Shown here piece by piece: positions 10,269 through 22,479 of a stretch of 64,000 nucleotides of DNA. This DNA comes from Condylostoma magnum (lineage: Eukaryota; Ciliophora; Heterotrichea; Heterotrichida; Condylostomatidae), in NCBI GenBank assembly GCA_920105805.1, contig CAKKTI010000055.1, positions 1-64,000 on the forward strand. Direction: 5' to 3'. Below the pieces are notes generated by a model that searched no databases, had not been told where the DNA came from, and saw only the letters and a list, made by a program, of their open reading frames with translations. Numbering within the stretch: the first letter of the stretch is position 1; every line of letters starts with the position of its first letter. The translations under genes were made by a program, and so were the position numbers.

Positions 10269-12176
10269 TTAACTATAACTAGTAAGTATCTCTGCTTGAA
10301 AAGAATTCACACATCTATTAAATGTAAACTTTTTCGTATTATTAGGATCAATAATAATCAGTATTTCTTCTAGGCTTTAATCCTTTATCTTTATTTACTA
10401 TAGTAGTTCTCGGAATTAATCTTCATCTAAATATCCCTTTTTGCTTATGTCTATACTCATAAAGGTTTTAACAAATGGTTATAAGATTTAGCATCTTAAA
10501 TTAACTGAATGCTATTGTAAAATATTCAAGAAGTTTGCAAACTTTATTTTCCCTTATACTGAGCTGTAATTCTCCAATTCTCTCTGTTTATATTCAGATC
10601 TAGTAAGTTTAGTTCTTTTATCTAATTAAACTGATTAAGGCTTTAAAAGATTATCTTATATTTACTTTATTAGATTCTCCTAGTCATTCTCATTGTACAT
10701 ATATTAAATAATTGATCTCCAATCCGACTCATCTAAATTGCCTCCATATAATTTTTATTATAGCATCTAATTAATATCTCCTTTACTTTTTAATGGGAAG
10801 TTTTCTTATAATTTAATAAATAGGAAATCTGTAATAGTATCTTTTAAAGTCTGTAAAATTTAAAAAATCATTTCATCACATTAATTTTAAAGAACTTTAC
10901 CGAACGCATTTACATATGAATCTTCATCTCTATATTTCCTAACTGATTTTATTATTGATGCTCCCCATTCAACTACTAAATTTTTTAATCCATACTTTTG
11001 CATTAAGAAAGTATACATATACTATTCCATTGTCTCATAAGGTAGTAATTCTTAACTACATTGGGAATCATAATCTACCTTTGATTTGATAATCTCTCCT
11101 ATCATATCTTATAATCTCTTTAAAGATATTTCTTTTCCAACAACATCCGCAAAACATGATTCTTTAGTTTCTTTGTTTAATTGATTTAGTTGTATATCTG
11201 CTCCATTCTTTACTTTATTTACGATAATCTATAAATATTTAGTATTCTCATTTTTTGTTTCATTCAATTCAAATTATAGATCATCTATCTTCGCTTAAAG
11301 TTCTTGAAGATATATTTGATTTGGATTCTTTTATAGACTATTTATTTATTTCTCTAATACTTCTGCAGCTTCTAGTAGTTAATCATTTTCATTCATGGCT
11401 TGGCTTAAGTCTTCTTCAATAACTTCAATTCTAGCAGTGTAATGCAATTTCTATTATGCAATAACATCAATTAAACTATCAAAAATTTACTGTTATTGTT
11501 AGTTTATTCCATTAAGTAACATTGCCCAGTCTTATTAACTCTATTGAATCAACAAACTTATCTTTTCTTAGCATTAGTTATAAAGTCGATACTTAGATTA
11601 TAAATATGAGCAGTTTTACTCAAAATTATCCTTTTAACTAAGATTTTATTAAAGTTAGCCCATGATTAAAGATAGATTTTCATCAAAATCTTAAGCCATT
11701 ACACTATCATATTAAGGACAGTATTTTCTCCATTGTTCTCTTATTCTATCATACGTTTATGTTATTATTTCCAGATCTTTCTGCTTGATAGAGTAATCTA
11801 ATTCTTTTGACTAGCATACTGTCTCTCCATTCAAAATTTATAGGTTTGGTAGATTTTCTAAAATATATTCTTTATCTTAATCTTCTTAGAAAGTAATTGA
11901 TAATTCTTTCAAAGCTTTAAGGGAGTTAAGACCTATTATAATTTTCTACATATCCAATATCATATTATTAGAAAGATCTAGCTTTTATAAATTTTACATT
12001 TAACTTAAATCATTAGGAAGATGATCTAATCTATTACCAAAAAGGGATAATTCATTTAAATTTGAGAATTATACAAGATAGTCATATATATCTTCAATTT
12101 ATTCTATTTCTGCAAATTCTAGATTTATAACGGTTGTGCCTTTTTGTTCTTTTAGTAATTGTTAAATTTACTCCAT
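10269..12176 (-). CDS. LRR, coiled-coil and EF-hand protein, 635 aa
   Basis: Probable cytoskeletal or ciliary protein; role inferred from architecture only. Residues about 20-130 hold four or so leucine-rich repeats (LNELSLFGNRLDHLP, LQKLDLSNN, LPNLQILNGE) with an LRR cap. A long Gln/Glu-rich coiled coil follows at about 135-330, then a helical region. A C-terminal EF-hand-like pair lies near 560-620 (SIDISKKGYLDEDQFREL; the second loop is degenerate). It starts at ATG 12176 and ends at TAA 10271-10269, touching the plus-strand TGA 10268. Related multi-domain LRR/EF-hand proteins are common in ciliates, but I cannot name an orthologue. Confidence 0.8.
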
Positions 12177-12314
12177 TATATATATAACGTTGAAGTTAGG
12201 TTTATTTATATTTTATTATTAGACAACATCTAGTAAGTTAGTTAATAATTTACAAACATTATAACTTATATTATTGCATATAAGTTAGTAAGAAAATAAT
12301 TAAAACAATTTTAC

Positions 12315-13907
12315 TTAATATGGCTGTTTTATAGGTTGGCCCGCTTGTAAAGATCCCTTATTCTCTGGATTAAACTCAATGTTTATATTAGATATATCAT
12401 CTTGAACAAAACCCTACTGTTGATTTTCGTTCTATAAACTTTGATTGCTTCTATACTTATAATATAAAATAACTAAGACAATAAGTCCTGAGATTAGAAC
12501 TACAAAAAGAGACACTAAAGTTATAATTAAGATTAGGTCATTATTAGATTTATCATCACTATCTTAGTCTTTTAAATCCGACTATACATTTAATTTAAGT
12601 TATCGATTTGATCATTTTTATATCAACTAATCTTATGTATCTGTTATATTTAAGTTTAAGTTCATTTTTAGATTTTCGATTGTTTGATTGAACTTTTAAA
12701 ACTCCATATCAAGCAGAATAATGCTTCTTTATTAAATTCTATTTATATTTATGTAATTCTATTCTTCTTCGCGCAATTAGTAATTAATTTATATAGCTTC
12801 AGATACTAAGCCACCTATTTAAACTATTTTACCCGTAATCTTTGTTAAACTGAAATTTTGGGTATCATAGTAAATATATAAGTTGTAATTCAGAGTTTAG
12901 TAGAATCCAACATTTTCTAGTTATAATAAAACCTCCCAAGTTGGATTTAAGTCTAATTCAATTTTATTGAAATATAAGTAATTAAATTAGATTGTACCAG
13001 CAGCATTGTATAGCATTAATTTAATAGGCATAAATGCTTTATCAATTATACTTTAGTCCTCTCCAGATATAGCTATTTACACTGCAGCAACATCGTTAGT
13101 ATATAGTCAATCTACAATTGATCCATTTTTAACTATTCCATCTAATTCAGATAATGATCCTAATTAGAATCCTTGTTGTTTAACTATATCATCTAACGTT
13201 TTATAATATTCATTAATTTATGTATTTAATAACGGTTCATTTCTTTTATAGAAATAAGGTTTAAAGAAGCACTGTCCTATACTGTTTAAATTTTACCCGT
13301 CATAATGTATCCAAACTGTCACGTCTTATAATCCCTTGAGAATATAATCAAGCATCTTAGACTCACTTTCAGAGAACGGCTAATCCCCTCTATAGTTTTT
13401 AGAGCAGATAACATCAGAGGACCCTTCATCATCAAATGCGAAATAACTGGGAAAATTATTAGATAAATTAACACCTGCTATTTATTTCCCCTCACATTCA
13501 AAATCTTTAGAGTTGGTTTATATTTTTCCCTGAAATGTTTCTTAGAATTTGATATACCCATCTACATTGATGACAGGTATAATCCAAAAACTTCTTGTTC
13601 TTAGTATGAATTCTACCTGATCATCATTTTCCCAGGTATCAAGCAGCCACTTAGCTGTATGGAGTATACTCTCTACTCCTAGATTATCAGATATTTCTAA
13701 GCCGTTAGAAAGAATAACATGCGGCGTTTCAAGTTCAGTTAATATTCTTATCCTTAATCCAAATATAGCATTGCCCTGCTCAGTAAGCCCAAAATTGATT
13801 TTCCTTGCAATATGGGGTTGTTGAGTTTCCATATAATCTAATTCCTATACGATTTCTTCGTATGTCATCTTTCCATAGATTCCCACCAAGATTACAATTG
13901 CTATCAT
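12315..13907 (-). CDS. M14 carboxypeptidase-like type I membrane protein, probably inactive, about 530 aa
   Basis: The N-terminal signal peptide MIAIVILVGIYG is followed by an M14 fold: RKINFGLTEQGNAIFGLRI, then VILSNGLE, IIPVINVDGY and WIHYDG. A linker follows and a single transmembrane helix lies at about 460-485 (LILIITLVSLFVVLISG) with a short cytoplasmic tail. In active M14 enzymes the first zinc ligands sit in HxxE; here the position reads NGLE, with Asn at residue 68 in place of His while Glu71 is kept. The late catalytic Glu is also not evident (AVQIAISGED). It is therefore likely a pseudo-peptidase or receptor. It starts 14 bases after the stop of the aspartyl protease in the same direction. 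The exact C-terminus is uncertain; I use TAA 12317-12315. Confidence 0.85.
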
Positions 13908-13921
13908 TTTTAATTCTAACT

Positions 13922-15016
<1,095 letters not shown>

Positions 15017-15191
15017 TTTTATTATTCAACAACTTTCACTTTTTTTAAACCAATGAAAATATGAATGTTTAATTAGATTATAATGAGATGTTTTATAGGT
15101 GAAGGTTTGGGAGTATTCAGATGTTTGTGTATTAAGTTATTGTATTATATATAATTTAAGCATATTAGTATTTTAATTCTTTTTTAGTCAA

Positions 15192-16145
15192 ATGTTTCGT
15201 AGGAAAGAGAAAAAGTATTAAATAGGAAAAGAAGACCAAACTACTGAGCATTCTACTGAAGCTATCAAACAATTAGTAAGGCAAATATAAGTTTGTGAAG
15301 TTTTAAGTCCTATGTGGAGCTAACTTGTGTCTAGCTTTTAATTCATCAGAAACATGCTAGAAATTGAAGCTACGTCTGAATAAGGAGAGGAAGCGAAGTA
15401 ACTAGGAAAGAGTGAGAAAGTAACCTTGTGAGATACTGATTAATAAACAGAAACTTTAAAAGTTATAGTAGAAGAAGCTAAGCTAATAATATGCATTCAA
15501 CTAATGAAAGAGTTTAAACTATGAGTGTACTCATAAGGCTCAGAAGGAATTCTTTATGCTGTTTAAACTCTCTAGGAATCACCTGAACTTGTCTAAGAAT
15601 ATCTAAATCAGTTTGAATTTGATTTAGGACTACTATTAAAACGAATGTTTGATTTCTCAGAGGTTATTCAATTATGTGATTTACATTTATTACTAGAGCA
15701 CTTTGTAACTGTTTTGAATTATATTGTAACTGGTTTAGAGCTACCTAGTATGATTGAATATCGCTAAGAGAATCTAGTATTTGTTTATATCACTTAAGTG
15801 TTTAAAGCAATTGAAAATTTAGACGAAACCCTTATTGCAAACACTGCAAGAGAAATGCAGATCCCAAAGCTATTACTCAATTTATATCTTAACAAGTTGT
15901 AAACACTACCCTTGAATATGCAAGTAAGTCTTCTAGATGCTTTAGGAGCCGTAGCAGATGCTGAATTACTCCAATAATCATCAAATTGAACTAATGATGA
16001 TGAAGAAAAACAGCAAGCTATAGTAATTCGACGTGAAATTGTTAGAGATTTTCTAGTAAATAACCCAGAGAAACGATCAGGTATACGCCCGTTTTTAGAG
16101 TTAATTGATAGATTCGAAAGAGAGTTAAGATTCGGAAAGAAATAG
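15192..16145 (+). CDS. Hypothetical all-helical protein, 317 aa
   Basis: Not recognised. It starts MFRRKEKKYQIGKEDQ at ATG 15192 and is built of amphipathic helices (for example LLKRMFDFSEVIQLCDLHLL and ANTAREMQIPKLLLNLYL), ARM/HEAT-like in look. It ends ..RFERELRFGKK at TAG 16143, followed by TTT TAG TAA AAA and then the CPSF2 ATG in the same frame. The row of three stop triplets marks the boundary. The 12-base gap means its 3' UTR must overlap CPSF2. Confidence 0.75.
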
Positions 16146-16157
16146 TTTTAGTAAAAA

Positions 16158-18254
16158 ATGTCAAGTATTGAAATAAAATCAATCTTTAACATTGATAAGG
16201 ATGGAGCATACTGTTTTCTCATAAGGATTGATACTACTCTCATTCTATTAGAGTGTGGGTGAAGTTATACTTGCAGTGAGTTTTTTGAGTAGTATCTAGA
16301 GCCTTACATACAAGATATCAAAGCAGTTCTTATATCACACCCCACTTTAGAATATTCAGGAGGAGTCCCTTATTTATTTAAGAATTCTTTATTTTCTGGA
16401 AAAGTGTACATGACATTCCCAGTACATAAACTATCCTAGATGGTTTTGTATGATATTTGTTAAGCATTACCTCATAGTCAGTTTTCAATAGAAATGATTA
16501 ATAATATATGGTAGAAGATAATACCTTTAAAACATTCGTAAAAGATTCATTATAAAGACTGTGGAATCGTAATTGTATCACATAGAGCTGGGCATACTGT
16601 CGGAGGGTCTGTATGGAAAATAACTCATAACATGTAAGAGATTGTATACTCTGGCGCCTTTTCACCACATGCTTATAGGCACTTAATGTCTTTTGATTAT
16701 TAGCCAGTAGTAAGACCCAGTTTATTAATATTAGATGCAAAATATTCTAACAAAAATATTGATACTGAAAACTAAGAGCTATTTGATAGTATTAGAGATA
16801 CGCTTAAAATGAATAAAGGCACTGTTCTTATACCTGTATCAACTGCTGGAATTACATTAGAGATTCTATTAGCTTTGGAGTAGTATTGGGAGCAAAACTG
16901 TGATAAAATGTAATAATTTCCCTTGATTTTTGCAGGATTTGTGGCTAATTCCTCAATAGAATTCGCAAAAAGCTATTTAGAATGGATGAGTGAAGAAATC
17001 TTAAGTAGATTTGAGGGATCAAGAGATAATCCTTTTAGTTTCAGATACATTAAATTAGTTACTGCTATAGAAGACATACCAGAGGGCCCTAAATGTGTAA
17101 TTGCAACCTCAGAAGATTGCGGCTATGGAATATCTTAATTCATACTATGCCAAATTATAAACGATCCAAATTCTTTACTATTGCTAGTTTAAGATCCTCC
17201 TGTTAACTCCGTTCTTCTCGAAGCTTTTAATGGATAGTAAGGTGATGAAATGACATTCAACATACCAAATTATGTTTTCAATGAAGCAAGCAGTCAGGTA
17301 ATTGACAATATAGAGCCTTCTACTGATACTGGAGAATCTGCTATTGGGGATAAAATCCCGGAGAAACTTGAGCCAATGTTATTTGAATAGTCACCTTTTC
17401 TGACATATGCACCTTATGATATAAAATCACATGCAGATGAGTATGGAGAAGAGTGCATTTTATTAACAGATTAAATAAACTTCAAATTATTAGAGCAAAG
17501 CAGTCAATAAAATGAAGAATTTGAATTTTGGCCATAAAATGAAAATGGACCATCTGAAAAGTAAACTGGAGGAACTGTCTTGAAAAGTTATACTTAAACT
17601 TTAGCACAAAAGATGATTGAAATGTAAAAGTTAAGAATTAATGCATAGTATTTTGAAGAAGAGTATATTAAAACTATATAATGCTAAAGAAAATAAATAA
17701 CTTTTGATTTCAGAGCGGATTAGACAAGCATCAAAATGAGTCTAGTAAAATTAAGACCAAAGAGACTCATATACATTAATACATATGAGGATGCAGCTTT
17801 AGATCTAGTAAAGTATGCAGAAAATAAGTTACAAATTCAAGATATACATATACTTTAAGATTAGGCTATTTTATTGCCAGCTTCTCACTCAGTGCAGCCT
17901 ATCAAATTATCAGAAGAAACATATACTTCACTCAATTTCATTCCTGTTGATGATTATGAATTAGCTTATATAAACGGGATTGTACAATGAGAAAATGAAT
18001 AGCTAGTATTTAAGCCTAATCCAAACAATCAAAGTAATTAATACAATCTATTTCTTGGCTATTCTGATATCCAGATACTAAAGCGTGATTTGTAAAATTT
18101 GGGATTACAAGTATAGTTCTGCGAGTAAAAATTGATTATTAATGATAGGGTTTAAGTTTTCCACAGGAACAATCAATGGACAATTGAAGGTGTTGTTTGT
18201 GAGGAATATTTCAAGGTAAGAAAGCTATTATATAGTTATCATAAGTTTATTTAG
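16158..18254 (+). CDS. CPSF2: CPSF2 (CPSF100), mRNA 3'-end processing factor, 698 aa
   Basis: Non-catalytic metallo-beta-lactamase/beta-CASP subunit of the cleavage and polyadenylation factor. An N-terminal MBL fold starts MSSIEIKSIFNIDKDGAY. The zinc motif is degenerate (SHPTLEYSGGVPY in place of HxHxDH), as is normal for CPSF100. SHRAGHTVGGSVWKI and IVYSGAFSPHA follow, then the beta-CASP part with LIPVSTAGITLEILLAL and an LRPKRLIYI motif. The C-terminal domain ends EEYFKVRKLLYSYHKFI, matching the family end, then TAG 18252. No introns are needed. As the machinery that creates mRNA 3' ends, it is of interest in a genome where mRNA ends may define stop codons. Confidence 0.93.
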
Positions 18255-18785
18255 GGGATAATTTTAAGTTATATTGGTTTTACTCAATTATTCATGCTTT
18301 TAAGCTATATTTGATAATATTCTGTGCGGGATTTTTTTCAATTCATACTATTTTTCTATTGAATTATTAAAATATTCATGCTTCATTTGTAAAGATAATT
18401 AAATAATCTATAAAAGTAAGTAAAGATGCTAAAAGATAAAATATTGCCAGATAGTACTACTAAATGATATTTAATTCTAGTAAATAATATAATTCTTTTG
18501 AATAGAATTTAGATAAAATTAGTATGCTTCTCAGCTATATACAAATTGAATTTATTTGTTTTATAGACTTAATCCCATAAACATACTGTCATTTTAAATT
18601 GCTATAAGCTATGATAAGCTAGCATTTTGAAAATAATCGTTTATTTAACTGTAGGATCAAATAGTACATTAATAAGCATTATAATAAAATTACTCATGGA
18701 ATAAGCTTTCCTACTATTTTAAACAAAACTACCCTCTACATTAATATTTTATTTGATCTTATTTCCCCTTCTAATAATAAAATAA
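18255..18785. other. Intergenic, no gene seen
   Basis: About 530 AT-rich bases between two genes in the same direction. No frame gives a convincing protein on either strand and no RNA gene is recognised. Confidence 0.5.
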
Positions 18786-19712
18786 ATGATCGATAATAAG
18801 CCCTCGGAAAGTTAAAATAGAAATTTGGAATAAATAAGTTAAGAATCTAAGTAAAAGCTTACATTAAATACTTAAAATGCTACAGGTCCTATCAGGCTCT
18901 ACTAATATTGGCCTGGAAACAATAGATTTTGTTTGAATGGAAGATTCATTTTGGGACCAGAAACCGATAGAAAGTGGTAATTTGGGTCTAATTTTACAGT
19001 TTTTATAATTGAAGCCTGTTTCCTTGTTATAATATCTCCATATCTTTGGATTTTAGTGAATCCAATAATACCAATTTTATCAATCTACTTCTTTATATGC
19101 TATTGTATTTTTATGACTTTAGCATCCTTAACTGACCCGGGAATAATTCCAAGAAAAGAAATTTTTGAGTTAATGGGATATATACCTGAAATCTTTAAAA
19201 ACGAGGGGGAAGAAAAGCGTAAATTTTGCTAAACGTGTAGTATCTACAGACCACTTAGATCAACTCACTGCAGCAAATGTAATAACTGTGTAGAATAATT
19301 TGACCATCACTGCCCAATTATAAATAACTGTATAGGGAAAAACAACTATAAGTAAGTTTTACATAGATATTTTATGGCCGGAATAATCTCATCTTCTTTG
19401 CTTGGAGTTGTAAATCTTTGTGGAATGATTATATTCTTTTCTTATAATATTGGAGCTGATGAGCATGGAGGAAGAACTCTAGTAGAAGATGATGCTTGAC
19501 TATAATCAATAGCTATTGCTATTTTTATACCCATTTTACTTTTAACGGCATTGATAACAGTGCTTTGCGTTTTTCATATAAGAATAAGTTTTAGCGGCGA
19601 GACAACGAAAGAAAAGTTACTATAATTAGAAACAAGAGGATAGACTACTCTAAGGTGTTTTCAAAAGCCAGAACCTTGGTATGATACAAGAATGGTAATA
19701 TTGTCAGTATAA
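18786..19712 (+). CDS. DHHC palmitoyltransferase, 303 aa
   Basis: S-acyltransferase of endomembranes. Two transmembrane helices precede the cysteine-rich domain: KFCQTCSIYRPLRSTHC, CNNC, then FDHHCPIINNCIGKNNY, with TDPG just before it (LTDPGIIP). Two more helices follow, giving the usual four-pass topology. A 15-base intron (19352-19366) right after the DHHC block must be removed to give the family sequence NYKYFMAG. Stops TAA TAA TAA at 19710-19718 end the gene. The next ATG, 12 bases on, is in the same frame. Such enzymes could act on the many MGCC-type proteins encoded nearby; that link is inference. Confidence 0.95.
19352..19366 (+). other. 15-nt intron in the DHHC gene
   Basis: GTAAGTTTTACATAG interrupts the lysine codon of NYK; removing it joins NNYK directly to YFMAG, as in the family. 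In phase, 15 bases, ends in TAG. Confidence 0.9.
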
Positions 19713-19724
19713 TAATAATTAATC

Positions 19725-20822
19725 ATGAAAATAGTCGTTTTTCACGTTATAAAAAGCGTATTCTTTATCTTGTTTTGGATATCATTAATAATTAAATTTA
19801 TGAAAAAAGGAAAGGATAGAGATTCAGCAGATACTATAAATTTTGTAAGTGTTATTAACGGAAGAGTAGGATTATGACATAGGCCTAAAATAACAGATCT
19901 AAAAGTATTAAAAGAAAAAACTCCATGCAAAACTGTAGTAACCTTGTAGTCTGAGTCTGAATAAGCAAAATAAATTGGAATTGCATGCAAAAAGTAAAGT
20001 TTGTCTTGGATTTGAGTATAACTCTAAGGAGCAAATGAAAGATTATTAAATTCTAGTAAAGTAAAATCATAATTAAGAGGTGCCTTAATGTAATGTCACT
20101 AAAAGTTAATAGAGGGAGATGGAATAATGATTCATTGTGCTGCTGGTATACATAGGACTGGTACCTTTGCAATGGCTTTGCTTATATTATGTGGATTAAG
20201 CTATGAAGAAAGTCTTGATAAAATAAAATAAATGAGACTTGTTACTTTTCACTAATGTGGAATGAATAGACTTTAAATAGGTTGAAAGATAGGATTAAAT
20301 GCATAAAAGTTTCTAGAAAGTAATAATTAGTTAATTGTAACAGATTGAATTGAGGGGAGAGGGTTATTTTGGTTTAAGGCATAATTAAACTTTTAAGGAG
20401 AAGTAATAGTTAGCTATGCTGTTACTGATATACACTTGAATAGGCTTAAAGAAGGAACTTAATATAAACTAAAAGTTGGAATTAGAGAAATAGTTAATTC
20501 ATTGGGATAAAGTATGATAGAAAGTAAAATTCCATAAGAAGTTAACTGTAATACCTTAATCTCTATACGCAAATTAGATAACGAGATTTAAACGTTTCTT
20601 TATGGCTCTATATAAGAGAAGTAAGTAAGTTTAGTAGGAAATAATATCTCGTTTGAGTATCAATTTATGAAAGAGTTTTTACCTGTGTCAAGCGAGTATT
20701 TATTTTATAGAGTTGTTGATCTAGATACTATTTCTGTATTTATAGATCAGCCATGCCAGGCAAATTCCATACAAGAGGAAATAGATTATTTGAAAGAGAT
20801 TAAAGAAAGATTAGTCTTATAG
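19725..20822 (+). CDS. Dual-specificity phosphatase fused to an oligoribonuclease-like domain, 365 aa
   Basis: An N-terminal hydrophobic helix (about 4-24) could anchor the protein. The phosphatase domain spans about 45-200: GLWHRPKITDLKVLKE, TVVTLQSESEQAKQIG, then the P-loop IHCAAGIHRTG with Cys138 and Arg144, so the catalytic CX5R is intact. From about 205 the sequence aligns by eye with oligoribonuclease (Orn/REXO2, DEDDh exonucleases): VSYAVTDIHLNRLKEGT, then SLVGNNISFEYQFM, YRVVDLDTIS and a final EEIDYLKEIKERL. Several DEDDh residues look altered: the first D-x-E is spaced differently, the Asp of GNSIGQD is Glu, and the late His is not evident. The exonuclease half may thus bind rather than cut. 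It ends at TAG TAA 20820. Confidence 0.85.
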
Positions 20823-20866
20823 TAAATTATTATAATAAACAACACTACTTTTAATAGATTTGATAA

Positions 20867-21313
20867 ATGGGATTTAAAGTTTTTGTAGGTAAATCTTTTC
20901 TTATATCAGGTTTTGTAGTAGTAAGCTTGGGAATAATTATAGAACCCTAACATTTTACAGATGACATCAAAACTATTTATTCTACAGTAGATGCTATGCA
21001 TAAGCACTATCTCAGTGAATAATTACCATTTGATGCTAATGCATTATTTGACTACAATTATTCAATAATAAGAATTATAGGACTATTCTACTTATTAATA
21101 TGTTTCTTAGTAATTCAAAAGGTAAAAGCAGCAGTTTGAATTCTATTCTATTCCAAATTATTTCTAACTCTTATTTACTACAAGGACATGGTGAATACAG
21201 AACTTGAAGGCCTACAAGTCCTCTAACTTATGAAGAGCATAGTAATTTTAGGGGGAATGCTCGTTTACATAGGAACTAATGATGCAAGTCAAAATAAACA
21301 AAAGTTAGATTGA
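20867..21313 (+). CDS. Small multi-pass membrane protein, DoxX/SURF4-like topology, 148 aa
   Basis: It starts MGFKVFVGKSFLISGFVVVS. Four hydrophobic segments at about 8-27, 68-84, 88-106 and 125-142 give a four-helix membrane protein. Size, spacing and the order of helices recall DoxX/SURF4-type proteins, but no defining motif is clear, so the family is a guess. It ends ..QNKQKLD at TGA 21311. It lies 44 bases after the phosphatase gene and about 60 bases before the tRNA. Confidence 0.65.
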
Positions 21314-21372
21314 GAAATTAGGTTAGTAAGATTGACATGTAAATAGCTGATAAGTGAATATAATTAATAACT

Positions 21373-21444
21373 GCTTCGTTAGTCTAGAGGTTAGGATAGT
21401 TGCCTTCCAAGCAATTGACCCGGGTTCGAATCCCGGACGATGCA
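21373..21444 (+). tRNA. tRNA-Gly (anticodon UCC)
   Basis: A 72-base cloverleaf. The D arm and TTAGGATAG loop are followed by an anticodon stem 21399-21403/21411-21415 with loop CTTCCAA (anticodon TCC, 21406-21408). The T arm GGGTTCGAATCCC is perfect. Acceptor strands are GCTTCGT and ACGATGC with discriminator A, then a T run as Pol III terminator. One acceptor pair (3:70) is T-T instead of the A-T expected from eukaryotic tRNA-Gly GCATCG.. ends. Confidence 0.93.
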
Positions 21445-21510
21445 TTTTTACTCTTTAAGGCTAATATCTTTTATCAAAAATCAGCTTATTTAATTAATAA
21501 CTTATTAAAA

Positions 21511-22479
21511 ATGGGATGCTGCAATGCCAAGGATAGTTCGGCTGTATTAATTATAAGCAGTGGAATTATAAAAGAACTTCCCAAGGTTCCATAGCATTTT
21601 AACGAATTGTACAATTATATAGAGACTTTCGTGCAACACGATGATTTTTCAATTTTAGGACTTTCAAATTGTGGTACTCCATTCACTGTTTGTACAGAAT
21701 AAAACTGGAAAGATCTATGCTTTGCTTAAGGTGGAGATACTATGATTCTCTTGGTTAATTCTTTTAATATTTCTGATATTTTAAACATAAAATTAACCTA
21801 AAATAGAAAATTTAACTCGAAATTTAAGATTACCTCACAGTAATTAACTAGCTATGCATAATTAATAGACAAGTTTGATACTTCTTTACAAGATTTTCTA
21901 TAGAAACTGTCCAATTTCTTCATTGGTTAATATTCTTTTCCAACTGCAATTGAAATTTTTTGTGCATTATTGTCTCCATACTATACTAAATTTTTGAAGT
22001 TTTCTCCGTATATAGATATTGGTGAAGAGTAGAACTTCGAAATTCCTAAAAAAACTAAACGATTGTATTCAATTTGGTAATAATTAATGGATCTATTAGA
22101 CGAGTTTGAAGAAATATCCGGGATTATAACACATAATCTAAACTATCTTATTAGAATTCGCTAGGGTAAGTTTTAAACAGATTTAAGAATTAAACTCTTC
22201 AGAGGAGCATACGTGCATAAACCTTCAGTATAACTTGCTGAGAATAATTTTAAGCTAAATAAGGCATTACATATGGTAAATTAATGTAGTAGTCAGATGG
22301 AAATATTTAAGTAGTCTATAACTGATACTTTAAATTAATACCAAGAAGAAAAGATGATAATTAATAAGAGAATGGGGACAATAATTTTTGAAGCATTAGC
22401 GGACAGTCCTCAAGCAATTTCATCACTTTTTGGATTAGGAGACTATGCCCTAATAGCAGATGATATGCTACTCAATTGA
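21511..22479 (+). CDS. Hypothetical MGCC-type (N-myristoyl/palmitoyl) protein, 322 aa
   Basis: The N-terminus MGCCNAKDSSAV has Gly2 and two cysteines, a signal for myristoylation plus palmitoylation and membrane attachment. The rest is helical without a recognised domain, with segments such as LQKLSNFFIGQYSFPTAIEIF and KMIINKRMGTIIFEALA. It begins 67 bases after the tRNA. It ends ..GDYALIADDMLLN at TGA 22477-22479, which directly touches the TAA of the convergent TELO2 gene. A possible continuation in another frame (NLLQNPLYMDCWKAF) would need a 14- or 17-base intron with no splice sites visible, and that stretch is antisense to TELO2. Confidence 0.75.
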
